From Diadophis punctatus similis (taxonomy: Eukaryota; Chordata; Lepidosauria; Squamata; Dipsadidae), in NCBI GenBank assembly GCA_023053685.1, contig JALIGW010000010.1:9093012-9157011 (forward strand): a DNA stretch of 64,000 nt. The letters are read 5' to 3'. Position 1 is the stretch's first letter. Every line of letters starts with the position of its first letter. A model generated the notes under the pieces. It had not been told where the DNA came from. It saw only the letters and a program-made list of their open reading frames with translations, and made no database searches. The position numbers and the translations under genes were made by a program. Below, piece by piece: positions 22,015 through 33,256 of the stretch.

Positions 22015-23925
22015 GCCCACTAAGTCTGAAGACCACATTATAATTTTAGATAAACAAATGACTCTGAGATTCAAATGTGCATTTAGACAGAAATGATGGA
22101 TTGAAATTGGGATCATTGCTGTATTGATCAAGACCAAAGTCAAATTAATTACATTCAACTGTTGCTACAATTTATGAAGCACTTGAAAAGCTAGACACTG
22201 CAATCAATACAGATAAAAATCAAGAAGGAGAGAGATAATATGAAAAGTGGGTAATGAGAAGAAAAATTAAAAATTAAGTATGAGCCAAAGGGGGGGGGGG
22301 AGTAGGTCAGAAAAAAAATGTAACAATTTTAAATGTATGAGTGAAGTACAGCAGGTATGAATAACTGGTAGCTATTTCTGATATATGGTACAACTAGAGA
22401 GAAAGAGCAATAACAAGAAATAGAAAAAACAAGAATTTGAGCTTTCTAAAGATATTTAAAGAATAAAGTGACTAGAGAGCTGTACAAATAGAAATTAGAG
22501 AGAAGAATTAAAAAATATTCAAATTCAAATGCTAACAATAATATGCTTTCTATCCTGTATGCTTACTAAATATTTTTCCTGAGAATATATATAAAAAAAC
22601 TAGGATGCCACAGTTTACGATGAAAAACTACTGCAGACATTGCAATTTTTTTTAAAAAGGGTTCCCATTTGTTTTAAAATAAAAAAGTAAAAAATAAGAT
22701 AAAAAAAGCAATAGCAAGAAATAGAAAAACAAAGTGTTGTAAAAGTTTATTCAAATAATGAAGAGACCAGATTATGTTAAGGATTATGCCAAAAGGGATA
22801 GAAATCTGACAGGAAGATTTGCATTCCAGTAGTAATTAATGTGTGCAAGGATCTATTTTTTTCACAGCAAACATATCTTCATTTAACCACTTTAATAATT
22901 TGCATTATCTTGATAAATCTCATAATTAAAACCAGATCCACTGCCAGCTGTCATGGTAGAATGCAAACGTTTTATAAATTATTTATGAATGCAAAATGTA
23001 TTGACACATTACAATCAGTTTGGGAATTATTTTTATGAACATCTACACTTTTCCACCTGGATATGTTTTTTAAAATATTAAAAAAACAATTAGCATCTTA
23101 TCAAAACTAAAACAATGCTATTCTGCTGATTGCTAGACACATGAAATCTCAGGCAATGTTTTTTACTAGTGTGTACCAAAATAAAATATGTATATTATAC
23201 TTATTATATTATAAGTTGGGCTCTATATAACTTTGAGCTAAAGAAATTAGTTGAAAAGATGAATCAGTGTATTTTCATATTGATCAAGGGATCTGAAAAT
23301 TATCAATTCCAATATGGGCTAGAGATTTGACTCAATCAGGCTATCAGTGCCTGTATTTGAAGTGAAGTTCAGTAAATAGAGTTCTCTTACTTTTTTTTTG
23401 TCTAGTCTGTCTAGTTTAATAATGTAACTGTTTGGCTTGTACAATGTGATTTAGATTTCCTTCAATTAAAAGACAGGCGAAAAAGGTACAATGGGATTCT
23501 CTTGGTTAAAACAAATAAATAATGAAATTAATGAAATTAAAATAATGCCCAGAAACTTATTCCTTTGTCTTAGTCTAAAAATTAATTTCAGATGGCAAAC
23601 TATGTTTACTGGTTTTATATACATGTCTGGAAAACAGGAATACCACTGACACAAGTCATAACCTGATTTTTATAAGTCCAACTTTAAGTTATTTTTTGTT
23701 ATTTATATACTGTTATTTATATACTAAGAGGTGACAATATATCTATTTCTGATGTATATAACAAGGAGAAGTGGATAGTCTATCTTATCCTATAACTTGA
23801 TTTCCTTCGTTTTGTCAAATAGGATGGGGGAACAGAAAAAAGAATGACACTCAGCAACTTACTTCAGGGCAAGGCTCCACTGAACTACAGGAGCAAACTT
23901 CCAAATGCACTGCATTCACATCTCT
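22015..23925. other. AT-rich unassigned region
   Basis: About 1.9 kb with only short chance frames. No terminal repeats, LINE motifs or tails were recognised. Confidence 0.5.
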
Positions 23926-23933
23926 GCCTAGGA

Positions 23934-25201
23934 TAAGGTGACCAGACGTCCCGATTTTGGCGGGACAGACCCGCTTTTTAATGCTTTGTCCCGCGTCCCG
24001 CCCGTCCTCTAAAAAGTCCCGATTTTTTGAAAGAATGCACGACTAGGGCATTCTTTCAAAAAATCGGCCTGAAAGGGCGGCGTGCGAGATTAGGGGGAGG
24101 AGTTAAACTTTCGGCGGGCACGGGTTTGCAACGGCTCTTCGCGGTCTACAAGCCGCCGGGTATGCACTGGAGGGCGGTGAAGAGGCGCCTGATGCAGCCC
24201 CGCCCTCTGAAACGGCCGGCGTCGCGGTGGGCGGGCGGCCCGAGCGAAGAAATCGCATCCAAGATGGCCCTCGGGCCGGCGCTGGCTCAGCCGGCCGGGG
24301 CTGCCGCCGCAGCCTTCCCGCCGCCGGGGCAGCCGGGACTGGGGGCCCAGCCGCAGGGGCGGCAGCAGCAGCAGCAGCAGCAGCAGCAGGCCTCTCAGCT
24401 TGGGCCGGCCGTGGGCGGCGTTGGCGGCGGGCGGGCGTCCCGCGTTGACTCCTCCGGCAGCGGCTGGAAGCTGGCGGAAGAGCCGGTGTGAAACAAAACA
24501 AAATTCCAAGTAGGCTGGTGGTGGCTGTTAAGGGTTGTTTTAAGAAAGGATTTGAAAGTGGCAACTCGCGGGGCAAAGACGCGAGAGGAGAGGGGTGAGG
24601 AAGGAGAGAGAGGGGCGGGTCCTGTCCCCAGAGCTCTTCGGAAGCGGGGCGCAGCGCGGGCAGGAGACACCCGGGGAACTTTCCTCCTCCTCCCCCTTTT
24701 CTCCCTGGCTCACACGCTTACAAGTTACTTTTTTTCTCCTCAGCGCGCGCCCTCCCTCCGCCCAGGCTCCAACCTCCCCCCCCTCCCGCCTGCGCGCACG
24801 CACCCACCCCCACCCACTTCAGAGGCTCCTCCATCCGTCCCGTTCCCCCCCCACGCCGCCGCCGCCCTCGCTCCCACCCCCTCCGCGCGCTCAGCCAGCC
24901 AGAGGGCACGGAGAAGGAATTCGAGCACTTCAGGAAGCCGAGCCGGCGGGACTGCGCCGGGTTTCCTAGATGCCTCTCTTTGGCCAGCGAGGACTGCAAA
25001 AGCTCCTAGGAAGAAGGGAGGGCGCGTAAAGGCAGCCGGGGGGGGGATATCCTCGGGAGAGGTTGCTGACAGCTGTTTGAAGGATTGGCGTTCTTTGTCC
25101 TCTGTGCATGCGCAGAGGGCAAAACTCATGGCGGCTCCCCTAGAAACCCACCCCCCTGTCAATGGTGTCCTGATTTTTTTAAAAAAAATCTGGTCACCTT
25201 A
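23934..25201. mobile_element. Non-autonomous DNA transposon, TAAGGTGACC family
   Basis: Inverted ends TAAGGTGACCAGACGTCCCG and AATCTGGTCACCTTA; perfect 8-bp duplication GCCTAGGA at 23926-23933 and 25202-25209. The interior is GC-rich, including a CAG run near 24363 and CT-rich tracts. The long frames on both strands (for example 24552-25202 plus, 24103-24576 minus) overlap each other and lack conserved domains. It ends in the same gene-less module as 21180-22006. Confidence 0.88.
25103..25135. promoter_or_regulatory. NRF1/YY1-like motif module
   Basis: TGTGCATGCGCA (one mismatch to the NRF1 consensus) is followed by AGAGGGCAAAACTC and ATGGCGGC, the same order as at 21920-21955. A further NRF1-like site, CGCGCATGCGCA at 25350-25361, lies in the neighbouring hAT-like element. 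Confidence 0.35.
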
Positions 25202-25634
25202 GCCTAGGACTGTGATGGCAAACCTATGGAACACGTGCCACAGGTGGCATGCAGAGCCCTCTCTGCGGGCACTTGAGTCATTGCCCAGCTCAGCTCCACC
25301 ATGCATGAGCGCGTGCCTCCTGCTGGCCAGCTGATTTTCAGGTATCTGCCGCGCATGCGCAGAGGGTGGGGCGCATCCCCAGGCTCCAGAGCAGGGGTCG
25401 GGAACCTTTTTGACTAAGAGAGCCATGAAAGCAAAAAATTTGGAAATTTATTTCAGTGAGAGCCATATAATATATTTTAAAAGTGAATTCAACTAAATGT
25501 CAATAGGGACAATGGGATATTGAGAGAATCCCTGTCTTTGTGCTGTTTAATTTGTTGCTGCTGTAGCAGCTTCCTTGCTCCAAAGTGATATTTGTCTTTG
25601 AGTTGGTGATTTCCATCATAGCATTGGTAATGAT

Positions 25635-25701
<67 letters not shown>

Positions 25702-25838
25702 CTTCTTCTTCTTCTTCTTCTTCTTCTTCTTCTTCTTCTTCTTCTTCTTCTTCTTCTTCTTCTTCTTCCTTTCTTTCTTCTTCTTCTTCTTCTTCTTCTT
25801 CTTCTTCTTCTTCTTCTTCTTCTTCTTCTTCTTCTTCT

Positions 25839-25900
<62 letters not shown>

Positions 25901-25914
25901 TTTCTTTCTCTCTG
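25635..25914. repeat. (TTTC)n and (TTC)n polypyrimidine array
   Basis: About 280 bases of almost pure pyrimidine: TTTC, then TTC, a CTTTC break, TTC again, then TTTC. The symmetric order gives the poly-Lys and poly-Leu frames seen on both strands, which are not genes. Confidence 0.97.
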
Positions 25915-26008
25915 CAAACCAATCCCCACCGTGGCTCCTTTCTCCCTCGCCCAGCCCTCTTCCAAGACGTCAAGTGCGGGGAACCGCACCAAGCGAGGTA
26001 GGTGGGTT

Positions 26009-26790
26009 GGTTGCTGAAGAAGCCCCGGAGCCCCGCCGCCAACCTGCGTCTCCTGCTGGGAAGGAGCCTCTGTCGCTGTCTCTCGCGGGGTTCCAGCCAC
26101 CCGACTGAGTCCCTGACCGCGGCACCGGCAGGGTTAATGCGTATGGGAGAGGAGAGAGAGCGCTACCGCCGCCGCTGCTACTTTCACCGCTCTGATATTT
26201 CTTTGGTGGGCGCGTGCGGGAGGGACCATGGAGCAGAGGCGCCCGGCAGCTTAAGGCAAGAGGCGGGTGGGAGACGCGGGCAGGAGCCTGTCGCCGCCGC
26301 CGCCACTTCTGGCATCCCCACGCCTCTCACCCCGCTCGCCCACAGACACTCCTGCGGGAGGGAAGGAGAGAGCGCGCTACCGCCGCCGCTGCTACTTTCA
26401 CCGCTCCGATATTTCTTTGGTGGGCCTCCGCAGGAGGGACCGCTGAGCAGAGGCACCCGGCGAGCGGGGTGAGAGGCGTGGGGATGCCAGAAGTGGCGGC
26501 GGCGGCGACAGGCTCCTGCCCGCGTCTCCCACCCGCCTCTTGCCTTAAGCTGCCGGGCACCTCTGCTCCATGGTCCCTCCCGCACGCGCCCACCAAAGAA
26601 ATATCGGAGCGGTGAAAGTAGCAGCGGCGGCGGTAGCGCTCTCTCTCCTCTCCCATACGCATTAACCCTGCCGGTGCCGCGGTCAGGGACTCAGTCGGGT
26701 GGCTGGAACCCCGCGAGAGACAGCGACAGAGGCTCCTTCCCAGCAGGAGATGCAGGTTGGCGGCGGGGCTCTGGGGCTTCTTCAGCCGCT
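26009..26790. repeat. Large hairpin with arms of about 330 bp
   Basis: The left arm, about 26009-26340, is the reverse complement of about 26460-26790, centre near 26399.5. The mirror image is so good that the two strands encode almost the same 40-residue stretch (from 26214 on plus and 26585 on minus). A third, partial copy of the arm lies in the spacer (about 26370-26440). Confidence 0.92.
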
Positions 26791-26845
26791 TGGCTGGAGA
26801 ACGGCGGGGATGTGGCCATGGCCGTTTTTTAGCTCCCCCCGTCCC

Positions 26846-26926
26846 GGCTGAACGCCGCCATTTGGGTTATTTTTCCCTCTGTGCATGCGCGCGCATGCAC
26901 AGAGGGAAAAATAACCCAAATGATTG
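26846..26926. promoter_or_regulatory. Palindromic motif module in the hAT-like element
   Basis: GCCGCCAT, then TTATTTTTCCCTCTGTGCAT, GCGCGCAT and the inverse GCACAGAGGGAAAAATAA form a palindrome with the same parts as the modules at 21889 and 25103. The central site is a poorer NRF1 match. Confidence 0.35.
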
Positions 26927-27435
26927 TGGTCAGCCGGGACGGGAAAGCGGTGATTGTGTTCAGCCGGGACGGGAAAGCGGGCAGGAGAAGCTCCGCGCCG
27001 CAACCGCCGCCAGTTCCATCGGCTATACGCCGAAGGACTGGCCCGGGCGAACCGGGAGGATTTCACCCCTGCTGCGAGCCATATGCAGTCATCAAAAGAG
27101 CCACATCTGGCTCGCGAGCCATAGGTTCCCGACCCCTGCTCCAGAGGCTTTTCTCGAGCCTCCAGGAGGGCGAAAATGGCCTCACCCGGGCTCCGGAGGT
27201 CCTCCGGAGTGGGTGGGGGAGTGCGGGGGGGGTCGCACACGCATGCACAGGGGGGTTGCACATGCATGCGCGGGGTGCATGGGGGGTGTTGTGCGCCCAT
27301 TGTATTATGGGTGCTGGCACGCACAAGTGCGCGCTATCACGCACGTGCGTGCTTTCGGCACACAACGAGAAAAAGGTTAGCCATCACTGGCCTAGGTCTA
27401 GTCAGGTATTAGAATAACATCTGCTGCTGACTAAA

Positions 27436-27436
27436 T

Positions 27437-27467
<31 letters not shown>

Positions 27468-27625
27468 TTATTAGTTGCATTTGTATGCCGCCCACTCCAC
27501 AGAGACTCTGGGTGGCTCACAACAGTAAAAATTCACATGCAACAACAAATATAAAAAGCATTAAAAACAATAGATATTAAAACATTAAAAAACATTAAAA
27601 ACCACAATTTAAATTGCATTTCCAC
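27436..27625 (-). mobile_element. L2-type LINE 3' end
   Basis: A (TTTA)n run followed by GTATGCCGCCCACTCCACAG and CTGGGTGGCTCACAACAG: read on the minus strand this is the 3' end and AAAT tail of the L2 family also seen at 39627 and 48240. Only about 190 bp remain. Confidence 0.75.
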
Positions 27626-29769
27626 AGATCCCTGAACCTGAGTTTACTATTATCTCCTGCTCTGCTATTGCTTTGACCATACTACTGATAAATCTTTACA
27701 ACTAGCCTCTTGACACTTGCTTTGATTAATAAACTATGAATGTGAATTTCCAAAGCATAGGTTTTAGAAAAGCCAACCAGAGCCAAGACACAAAGTGTAA
27801 TAGATTAAATGGAGGGAAAGAGGGAGAGAGGGAATGATATTCAAAGAACCCTAGATACTTATATATAATTCAGGATATTTTATCTTCTGTATTTATTTGA
27901 ATGCACTTTCCCATGTGATTTAATTACTTTAATTCTGCAGATCTATTTAAGGTAGATACCTGTGATGAATGATATGTAGGTGTACATTATTGTGGAAATG
28001 AATGTAATCGTAGAATCCACTAACCCAAGGCAATTACAATTACAAGAGATGCTTGTTTAGTTAAAGGTCAAACTCTGATGACTTACTTTCCCCTGTAATA
28101 CTCTTGTCACTTTACAAGTTCAGACAATTAAAGCACACTTTTAACAATCATATTTAAACATAATTTAAAAACCCTACTTCAAAGCAGATAATCTACAGTA
28201 GTGTTTGTGTTCATGTGCACATATCAACATTTTAGCACAGAAATTTTCTTATTGCTCACCAAGAGAAATTAAAAAATTAAATCACCCTTATCTAACTTAA
28301 TTTTTAATAACATGTTAATTTGGGTCTATTTCTTAGATATAATTATGTTAAGAAATAAAATATTTTAACATTTTTATCTAGCTAAACTCTTAGTGTAATT
28401 ACCTTGAAATAAGTTTAAGGCAAGTTAAGAAATTTGTTATAAAACAAAGGTTAAAATATGATAATTCCATAAAATGGAAGTTGCCAAATTATTGCAATTT
28501 TTAAAAATGTTTTACAAAAATATGTACTGTATAACATATGGATATATTTTATTATCAAAAACAATGAAATCTTGAGTTTGTATCAGTGTACATATATGTT
28601 CTGGACATACTTCTTTAAATGATGAAAATTTCATTAAGCAGATATTTAAAAGATAGTCAATTGTTTTTTTAAAAAAGCAGGCCTCCAGTCTCATTGTTTT
28701 CACTGCTAAGACATGTTGTACAACTTATATTCAAGCTATTATCACAATGTACCTTTAGGGATTAAAGGAACACAATTAAATCCCTGAGAAATAACATTAA
28801 AGGACACAAAGTCTTTAACTTTTTAAGCCTCTTCAGTAATATATTTTCTGATCTTACTAAAATACAAACTGAACATGGTTTATGGTTCCATTGAATCAGG
28901 TCATTGATACTGGGAATGGTAGAGAAGTCTACTATAGACTACTGCATTTTAAGCTTACACAAATTAGTTAAGTCTAATAGTATCCTTTGATTGTGTTACA
29001 GTGGAGATGTGAATAGATTGTAGATTTATTAACAACTTTAAAAAGATTCAGATTGAATAGTTGTAATTTCTCATCATTTGTTCTTTCAAACTTGTACGAT
29101 TCTGTTAATATAATTTTAAAAAAGTAGAATTTGGTTATCTGGTCATTTTCTAGTCTGGTTTACCTGGAAGGGCTGACAGACATTATAACTTTCAAACACT
29201 TGCTCCCAATTTGTTGCATCATTGTAGATAACATTTTTTTGTATTATGATCTAATGGTCATTGCCTTCCCTTTCCCTCTTAAGGATGCTTGTGTTTTTAT
29301 TCCCTATTATACTTGAGGTACATGTTATATTATGCCTTTATATGATTTCTATACCATCATAATCTTATGACTCTGGATAGTTCACAAAAATCTTCAACAG
29401 CTATCTCTCTCAACCATCTGTTTTCAATGAATCAAACATTACACTCTTTCCCAAGTTGGGCAAGTATTTTACAATGTATTCCAGTCATAGAACAATTTCC
29501 TTCATAAATAAAGATGCTAACATTTTAACATCTGTCATGTCTTAGAAAGAACAAGACTGAAAATGAAAGCATACCCTTAAGCCATTATTGATCTATACAG
29601 GAACATCATTTTAAGAACATTTTGTACTGTATTTTTATACACTAACCTCCTTTATATTATCTGTGAATCCTTTTAATTAATATTGCATATAACATATACT
29701 TGCTGTCATACCTATTAGGAATAACCTTCTGCTATTTCATCTGTAGTGCATCCACTAGATATTTCAGGT
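27626..29769. other. AT-rich unassigned region
   Basis: Over 2 kb with no supported gene. Frames such as 29131-29316 are short, hydrophobic and without recognisable domains. Confidence 0.5.
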
Positions 29770-29938
29770 AACTTGTTCTGTCTGAAAGCGGCTTGGAAAG
29801 AACCCTCTGCACATGTGCAGAAGGTCATTTGCATGATGTGATGTGGATGCACGCACGAGCGAAGTAAACGTGCGCACACAAAATGTGCACTTCCGACGTG
29901 ATGCGAACTGGTAGGGAAGGTAAGTAGAACCCACCCCT
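29770..29938. mobile_element. hAT-like element remnant, right end
   Basis: Ends GCGAACTGGTAGGGAAGGTA, GTAGAACCCACCCCTG, close in design to the right end of the small element at 36083-36257. The left terminus is missing or unrecognisable. It contains a palindromic CTGCACATGTGCAG. Confidence 0.5.
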
Positions 29939-29944
29939 GGAACC

Positions 29945-30112
29945 TTGGATATATTCTAGTCCAAACCCCTGCTCAAACAGGAGACCTTACACAATTTCAG
30001 ACAAATAGCTGTCCAATCTCTTCTTAAAAACCTCCAGTGATGGAGCACCCACAATTTCTGAAGGCAAGCCGTTCCACTGGTTAATTATTCTCACTATCAG
30101 GAAAAGTGGTAA
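29945..30112 (-). mobile_element. CR1 3' end
   Basis: Minus strand shows the CR1 3' untranslated region: AATTGTGGGTGCTCCATCAC, TGGAGGTTTTTAAGAAGAG and CCTGTTTGAGCAGGGG. Compare 33180-33250 on the plus strand. Confidence 0.85.
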
Positions 30113-30158
30113 ACTTGTAATTGATTGAGAACCCTGGATAAAGTGGATTATCTAGATC

Positions 30159-30297
30159 AGTGGTCCCCAACGTGAGGCCCACCCCCCCACAGGGGGGCAA
30201 TTTGATTTTTAATGGGGGCAAATCGAACCTTGTTTAAACCAAATTAATGGCCTTTTAGGCTTCCTCCGCGTGAGTAGGAGTTCACTTTTTGAATAGG
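30159..30297. mobile_element. hAT-like left-end remnant
   Basis: Starts CAGTGGTCCCCAACGTGAGG, a common hAT-type terminus. No matching right end was found before 30300. Confidence 0.45.
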
Positions 30298-30540
30298 TTT
30301 AGTTTAGTTTAGGTTTAGTTTACTTTATTGTCATTGCACATGGTACAACAAAATTAAATGCTGTCTTCAGTGTACATTATAACTATAAAAATAAAAACAC
30401 AAACATACATCCTTTACATTCTGTATAATTGAAATTGAAAACCCGATATTGCACTATACCATAGAATTCAATATGGTTGTTGCCCTGGGATAGAAGCTGT
30501 TTTTCATCCTATTTGTCCTTTTTATTATCCTGTACCATCT
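30298..30540 (-). mobile_element. LINE 3' end (family uncertain)
   Basis: GTTTACTTTATTGTCATTGC followed by ACATGGTACAACAAAATTAA reads on the minus strand as a terminal CAATGACAATAAA, common at the 3' ends of CR1/Rex1-like LINEs. No coding part remains. Confidence 0.5.
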
Positions 30541-32168
30541 GCCAGAACAAGCTTCAGGTAGATGGACAGGAGGTGATGACATTGAAAGAAATTCCTCCCA
30601 AAATGCTGAGAGCCAGAAAGGATTACGCCTTTCTGGTGGAAGAATTGAAGAAACAGCAAATACAATACAGATGGGAGATTCCAGCTGGTATAATGGTTAT
30701 ACATTTGGGAAAGAGATATCGGCTTAATACGATATTGAAAGCAACAGATTTTTATGTAAAAGTGTTAAAGGCCGAGATATCCAAAATACCAGAAGGAAGA
30801 AGAATGAAGGAAGTAAAGGAAGGAGAGAGAGGAGAGTCGTCGACACTAATTCAAATGGCAGGAGCTCTGATGAGTCAAGGTGATTTACAGAATCAGAGTG
30901 ATGTTCACAATTTGGAAGTGCTTGAGATACAAGAAGAGACAAAGGATCAGAGTCAGACCAAAGCAGCATCTATATGTAAAGAAGAATCAAGACAACAACA
31001 ATTCAAATCATTAAACCACAATGAGGTGTAAGAGTTAGATCTAAGGGTCAAATGAAAAGAAGAAAAAACTAGAATTTGGTTTTAGTATGAGTAATTTTAG
31101 GCTAGATGGAGATAAGATTATTGGCATTTTGCAGTAAGATGATAAAGGGACAATACAAATAAAAGATAATAGTTAAATGTATATAGAAAGGTTACATAAT
31201 ATGATAATGGAATTAATTTGAAGGGAAAGAAAAGGGAGGAAGGGGAAAAAGAAAAGGAAAGGGAAAGGGAAAGAAGAAGAAAAAAGGAAAAATAAAATAA
31301 TAATAATAATTTGAGTTTAAGGAGTGTATGAAATTGGGGTTAAAACAAGGGAGAAAATATAAGGAGGGAAATAAGGGAAAAGATTAAATCTATAAGTTAA
31401 ATGTTGGTGATGTGAAGATGTTATGTATTTTTGTATATGATGGTTATGTTTAAAGAAAAGAGAAAAAAGAAAAGAAAAGAAAATTAAGGTTTTTTGGATA
31501 AGAATATGGTGGATCATTCAAAATATTTTGTAGAAAAGATCAAGCTTATAACATAGTTTTTATTCATAGGAACAATGATGGACTGAACTGTAATAGCAAT
31601 TAAGTTGACTTTAAATGCCAGTTTATTGGAGATATAGTGTTGGAAGAAGGAAGATTCGTCTATTATCGAGGAATTGATGCTGATGGGTGGATCTGGCCGA
31701 GACTTTTCCTTTTTATTATTATATTTTAAAGATTATTTGACTGATAGAAATATAATGGAATGGATTAGAGATGATATATGTTTTTTTTAAAAAAAATTTA
31801 AAGACTGAGTTATACGGAATTAAAGATTTAGAATAATTGTGAAATTAATAATTTGATATGTGGGAATGTTAATCTATTAATGATACATGTTTAATTTTTT
31901 ATATTATGTTTAAAAGGTTTTTGAGTAACAAGGAGTTAAAGAACTAGAGGAAATTTTGAAATTAATAATTTGTTAGTATATTTTAATTTTATGTTTATTG
32001 AACATTATACCCTGTGCTTTTTCTGGGAAGTCGGGGTGGTGGTGGTGGGTGGGAGGGAGGAGAGGAGGGGAGGGTAAGGGGGTGGGGAGGGGTTTGGGGG
32101 GGAAGGGGGGAGAATAGAGAAAAATGTTTGTACTTTGTACAATAAAACTTTTTGAATTAAAAAAAATT
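30541..32168 (+). mobile_element. L1-derived element: ORF1 end then non-coding 3' part
   Basis: The C-terminal part of an L1 ORF1 protein (30547-31031) is followed not by ORF2 but by about 1.1 kb of AT-rich DNA ending GTACTTTGTACAATAAAACT, TTTTGAATT and an A run. The same 1.1 kb is found inverted at 43754-44725, so the missing ORF2 is a family feature rather than a chance deletion in one copy. The 5' end is truncated. Confidence 0.65.
30547..31031 (+). pseudogene. L1 ORF1 C-terminal region
   Basis: The frame encodes LRARKDYAFLVEELKKQQIQ, YRWEIPAGIMVIHLGKRYRL and an AEISKIP end, which is the C-terminal nucleic-acid-binding domain of vertebrate L1 ORF1 proteins (the RARKD...YRWEIP hallmark). 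An extra hydrophilic tail of about 75 residues, rich in Glu, Gln and Ser, follows before the stop at 31031. The N-terminal coiled coil and RRM are missing because the copy is 5'-truncated. Upstream codons from 30477 belong to a different repeat. Confidence 0.8.
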
Positions 32169-32489
32169 ATACTCAGTCTTCCTCTTATAATCAATCTTGG
32201 CCTTCCGAATACCTTTCTTCAGACTAGCTCTGGCAACACTGTATCTTGCCCCATCACCAGACCTAAAGGCTTTGGTCCTATCACGCAAGAGGCGCTGGAC
32301 TTCCTTGCTCATCCAGGGCTTCTGATTGGGATAGATTCTAATACGTTTATCCACAGTGATAGTGTCTGTGCAGTGTTTGATATAGCACAGAACAGTTGCA
32401 GTGTGCTCCTCTAGGTCAGGGTGGTTAAAAATGTCCCAATTTGTGTTCTCAAAACAATCCTGAAGTTGTTGGGAAGCATCTAGAAGCAT
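32169..32489 (-). pseudogene. LINE fragment, Rex1/L2-like linker before RT
   Basis: The minus strand encodes QLQDCFENTNWDIF, then LEEHTATVLCYIKHCTDTI, then KPWMSKEVQRLLRDRTKAF and ARASLKKGIRKAKIDYKRK. These blocks precede the RT domain in Rex1/L2-type LINEs of fish and reptiles. About 107 codons are open, then the frame ends at the L1 tail. Confidence 0.75.
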
Positions 32490-33256
32490 CTAGAAGCTAG
32501 AAAAAGCTGGATAGACAGCTACACAACCAAATGGATTACGGTTGGCTGACCAACCGTACCCAACGAGTAGTCCTCAATGGCTCTAAGTCCACATGGAGAG
32601 AAGTAAGCAGTGGGGTACCACAAGGTTCCGTCCTAGGCCCAGTACTCTTTAATATCTTCATAAATAACCTAGATAAAGGAATAGCAGGAGAACTAACCAA
32701 ATTTGCAGATGATACCAAGCTGGCGGGAGTAGCAAACACCCCAGAGGACAGACTCAAAATCCAGAGGGACCTCAACAGACCAATAAAATGAAATTTAACA
32801 CAGAGAAAAGTAAAATTCTACACCTAGATAAGAAGAATAAAAAATACACATACAAACTGGGTGAAACCACACTCAATAGCAGCCGAAAAAGCTAATACAA
32901 TCCTGGGTTGTATAAACAGAGGCATAGAATCAAGATCACGTGAAGTATTAGTGCCGCTTTACAAAACCCTAGTAAGACCACACCTGGAATACTGCAACCA
33001 ATTTTGGTCACTATACTACAAAAAAGATGTTGAGATGTTGAGAGGGGGTCAAATTATTCTCCAAAGCACCAGAGGGCAGGACAAGAAATAATGGCTGGAA
33101 ACTGATCAAAGAGAGAAGCAACCTGGAATTAAGGAGAAACTTCCTAACAGTGAGGACAATTAACCAGTAGAGCAGCTTGCCTCCAGAAATTGTGGGTGCT
33201 CCATTACTGGAGGTTTTTAAAAAGAGATTGGATAGTCACTTGTCTGAGATTGTATA

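Larger units (their letters stand above)
25392..27138. mobile_element. hAT-like element, CAGGGGTCGGGAACC family
   Basis: Perfect inverted ends (CAGGGGTCGGGAACC and GGTTCCCGACCCCTG) and a perfect 8-bp duplication CTCCAGAG (25384-25391 and 27139-27146). It sits inside the element 25210-27389. It holds a long pyrimidine array and a large hairpin, and no transposase. Confidence 0.92.
25210..27389. mobile_element. hAT-like element, CAGTGATGGC family
   Basis: The left end CTGTGATGGCAAACCTATGG and the right end GGTTAGCCATCACTG are inverted; flanking 8-mers GCCTAGGA (25202-25209) and GCCTAGGT (27390-27397) agree at seven positions. The left flank is also the right duplication of 23934-25201. Other members are at 35531, 37032 and 58495. 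Its own sequence is only about 430 bp; the rest is the nested element 25392-27138. Confidence 0.88.

Noticed and set aside
21339..22023. Several long overlapping frames in CpG-rich DNA, as at a host promoter or first exon
   Set aside because: All frames on both strands are open because of composition, and the whole block lies between transposon ends with a perfect 8-bp duplication.
24027..25202. Possible GC-rich host exon with a Gln run
   Set aside because: Inside a transposon with clear ends and target duplication; frames on both strands overlap and show no known domain.
25489..26100. Long poly-Lys/Arg frames on the minus strand and poly-Leu on the plus strand
   Set aside because: By-products of the TTTC/TTC array.
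26184..26615. Two near-identical proteins on opposite strands
   Set aside because: Explained by the large inverted repeat; not two genes.
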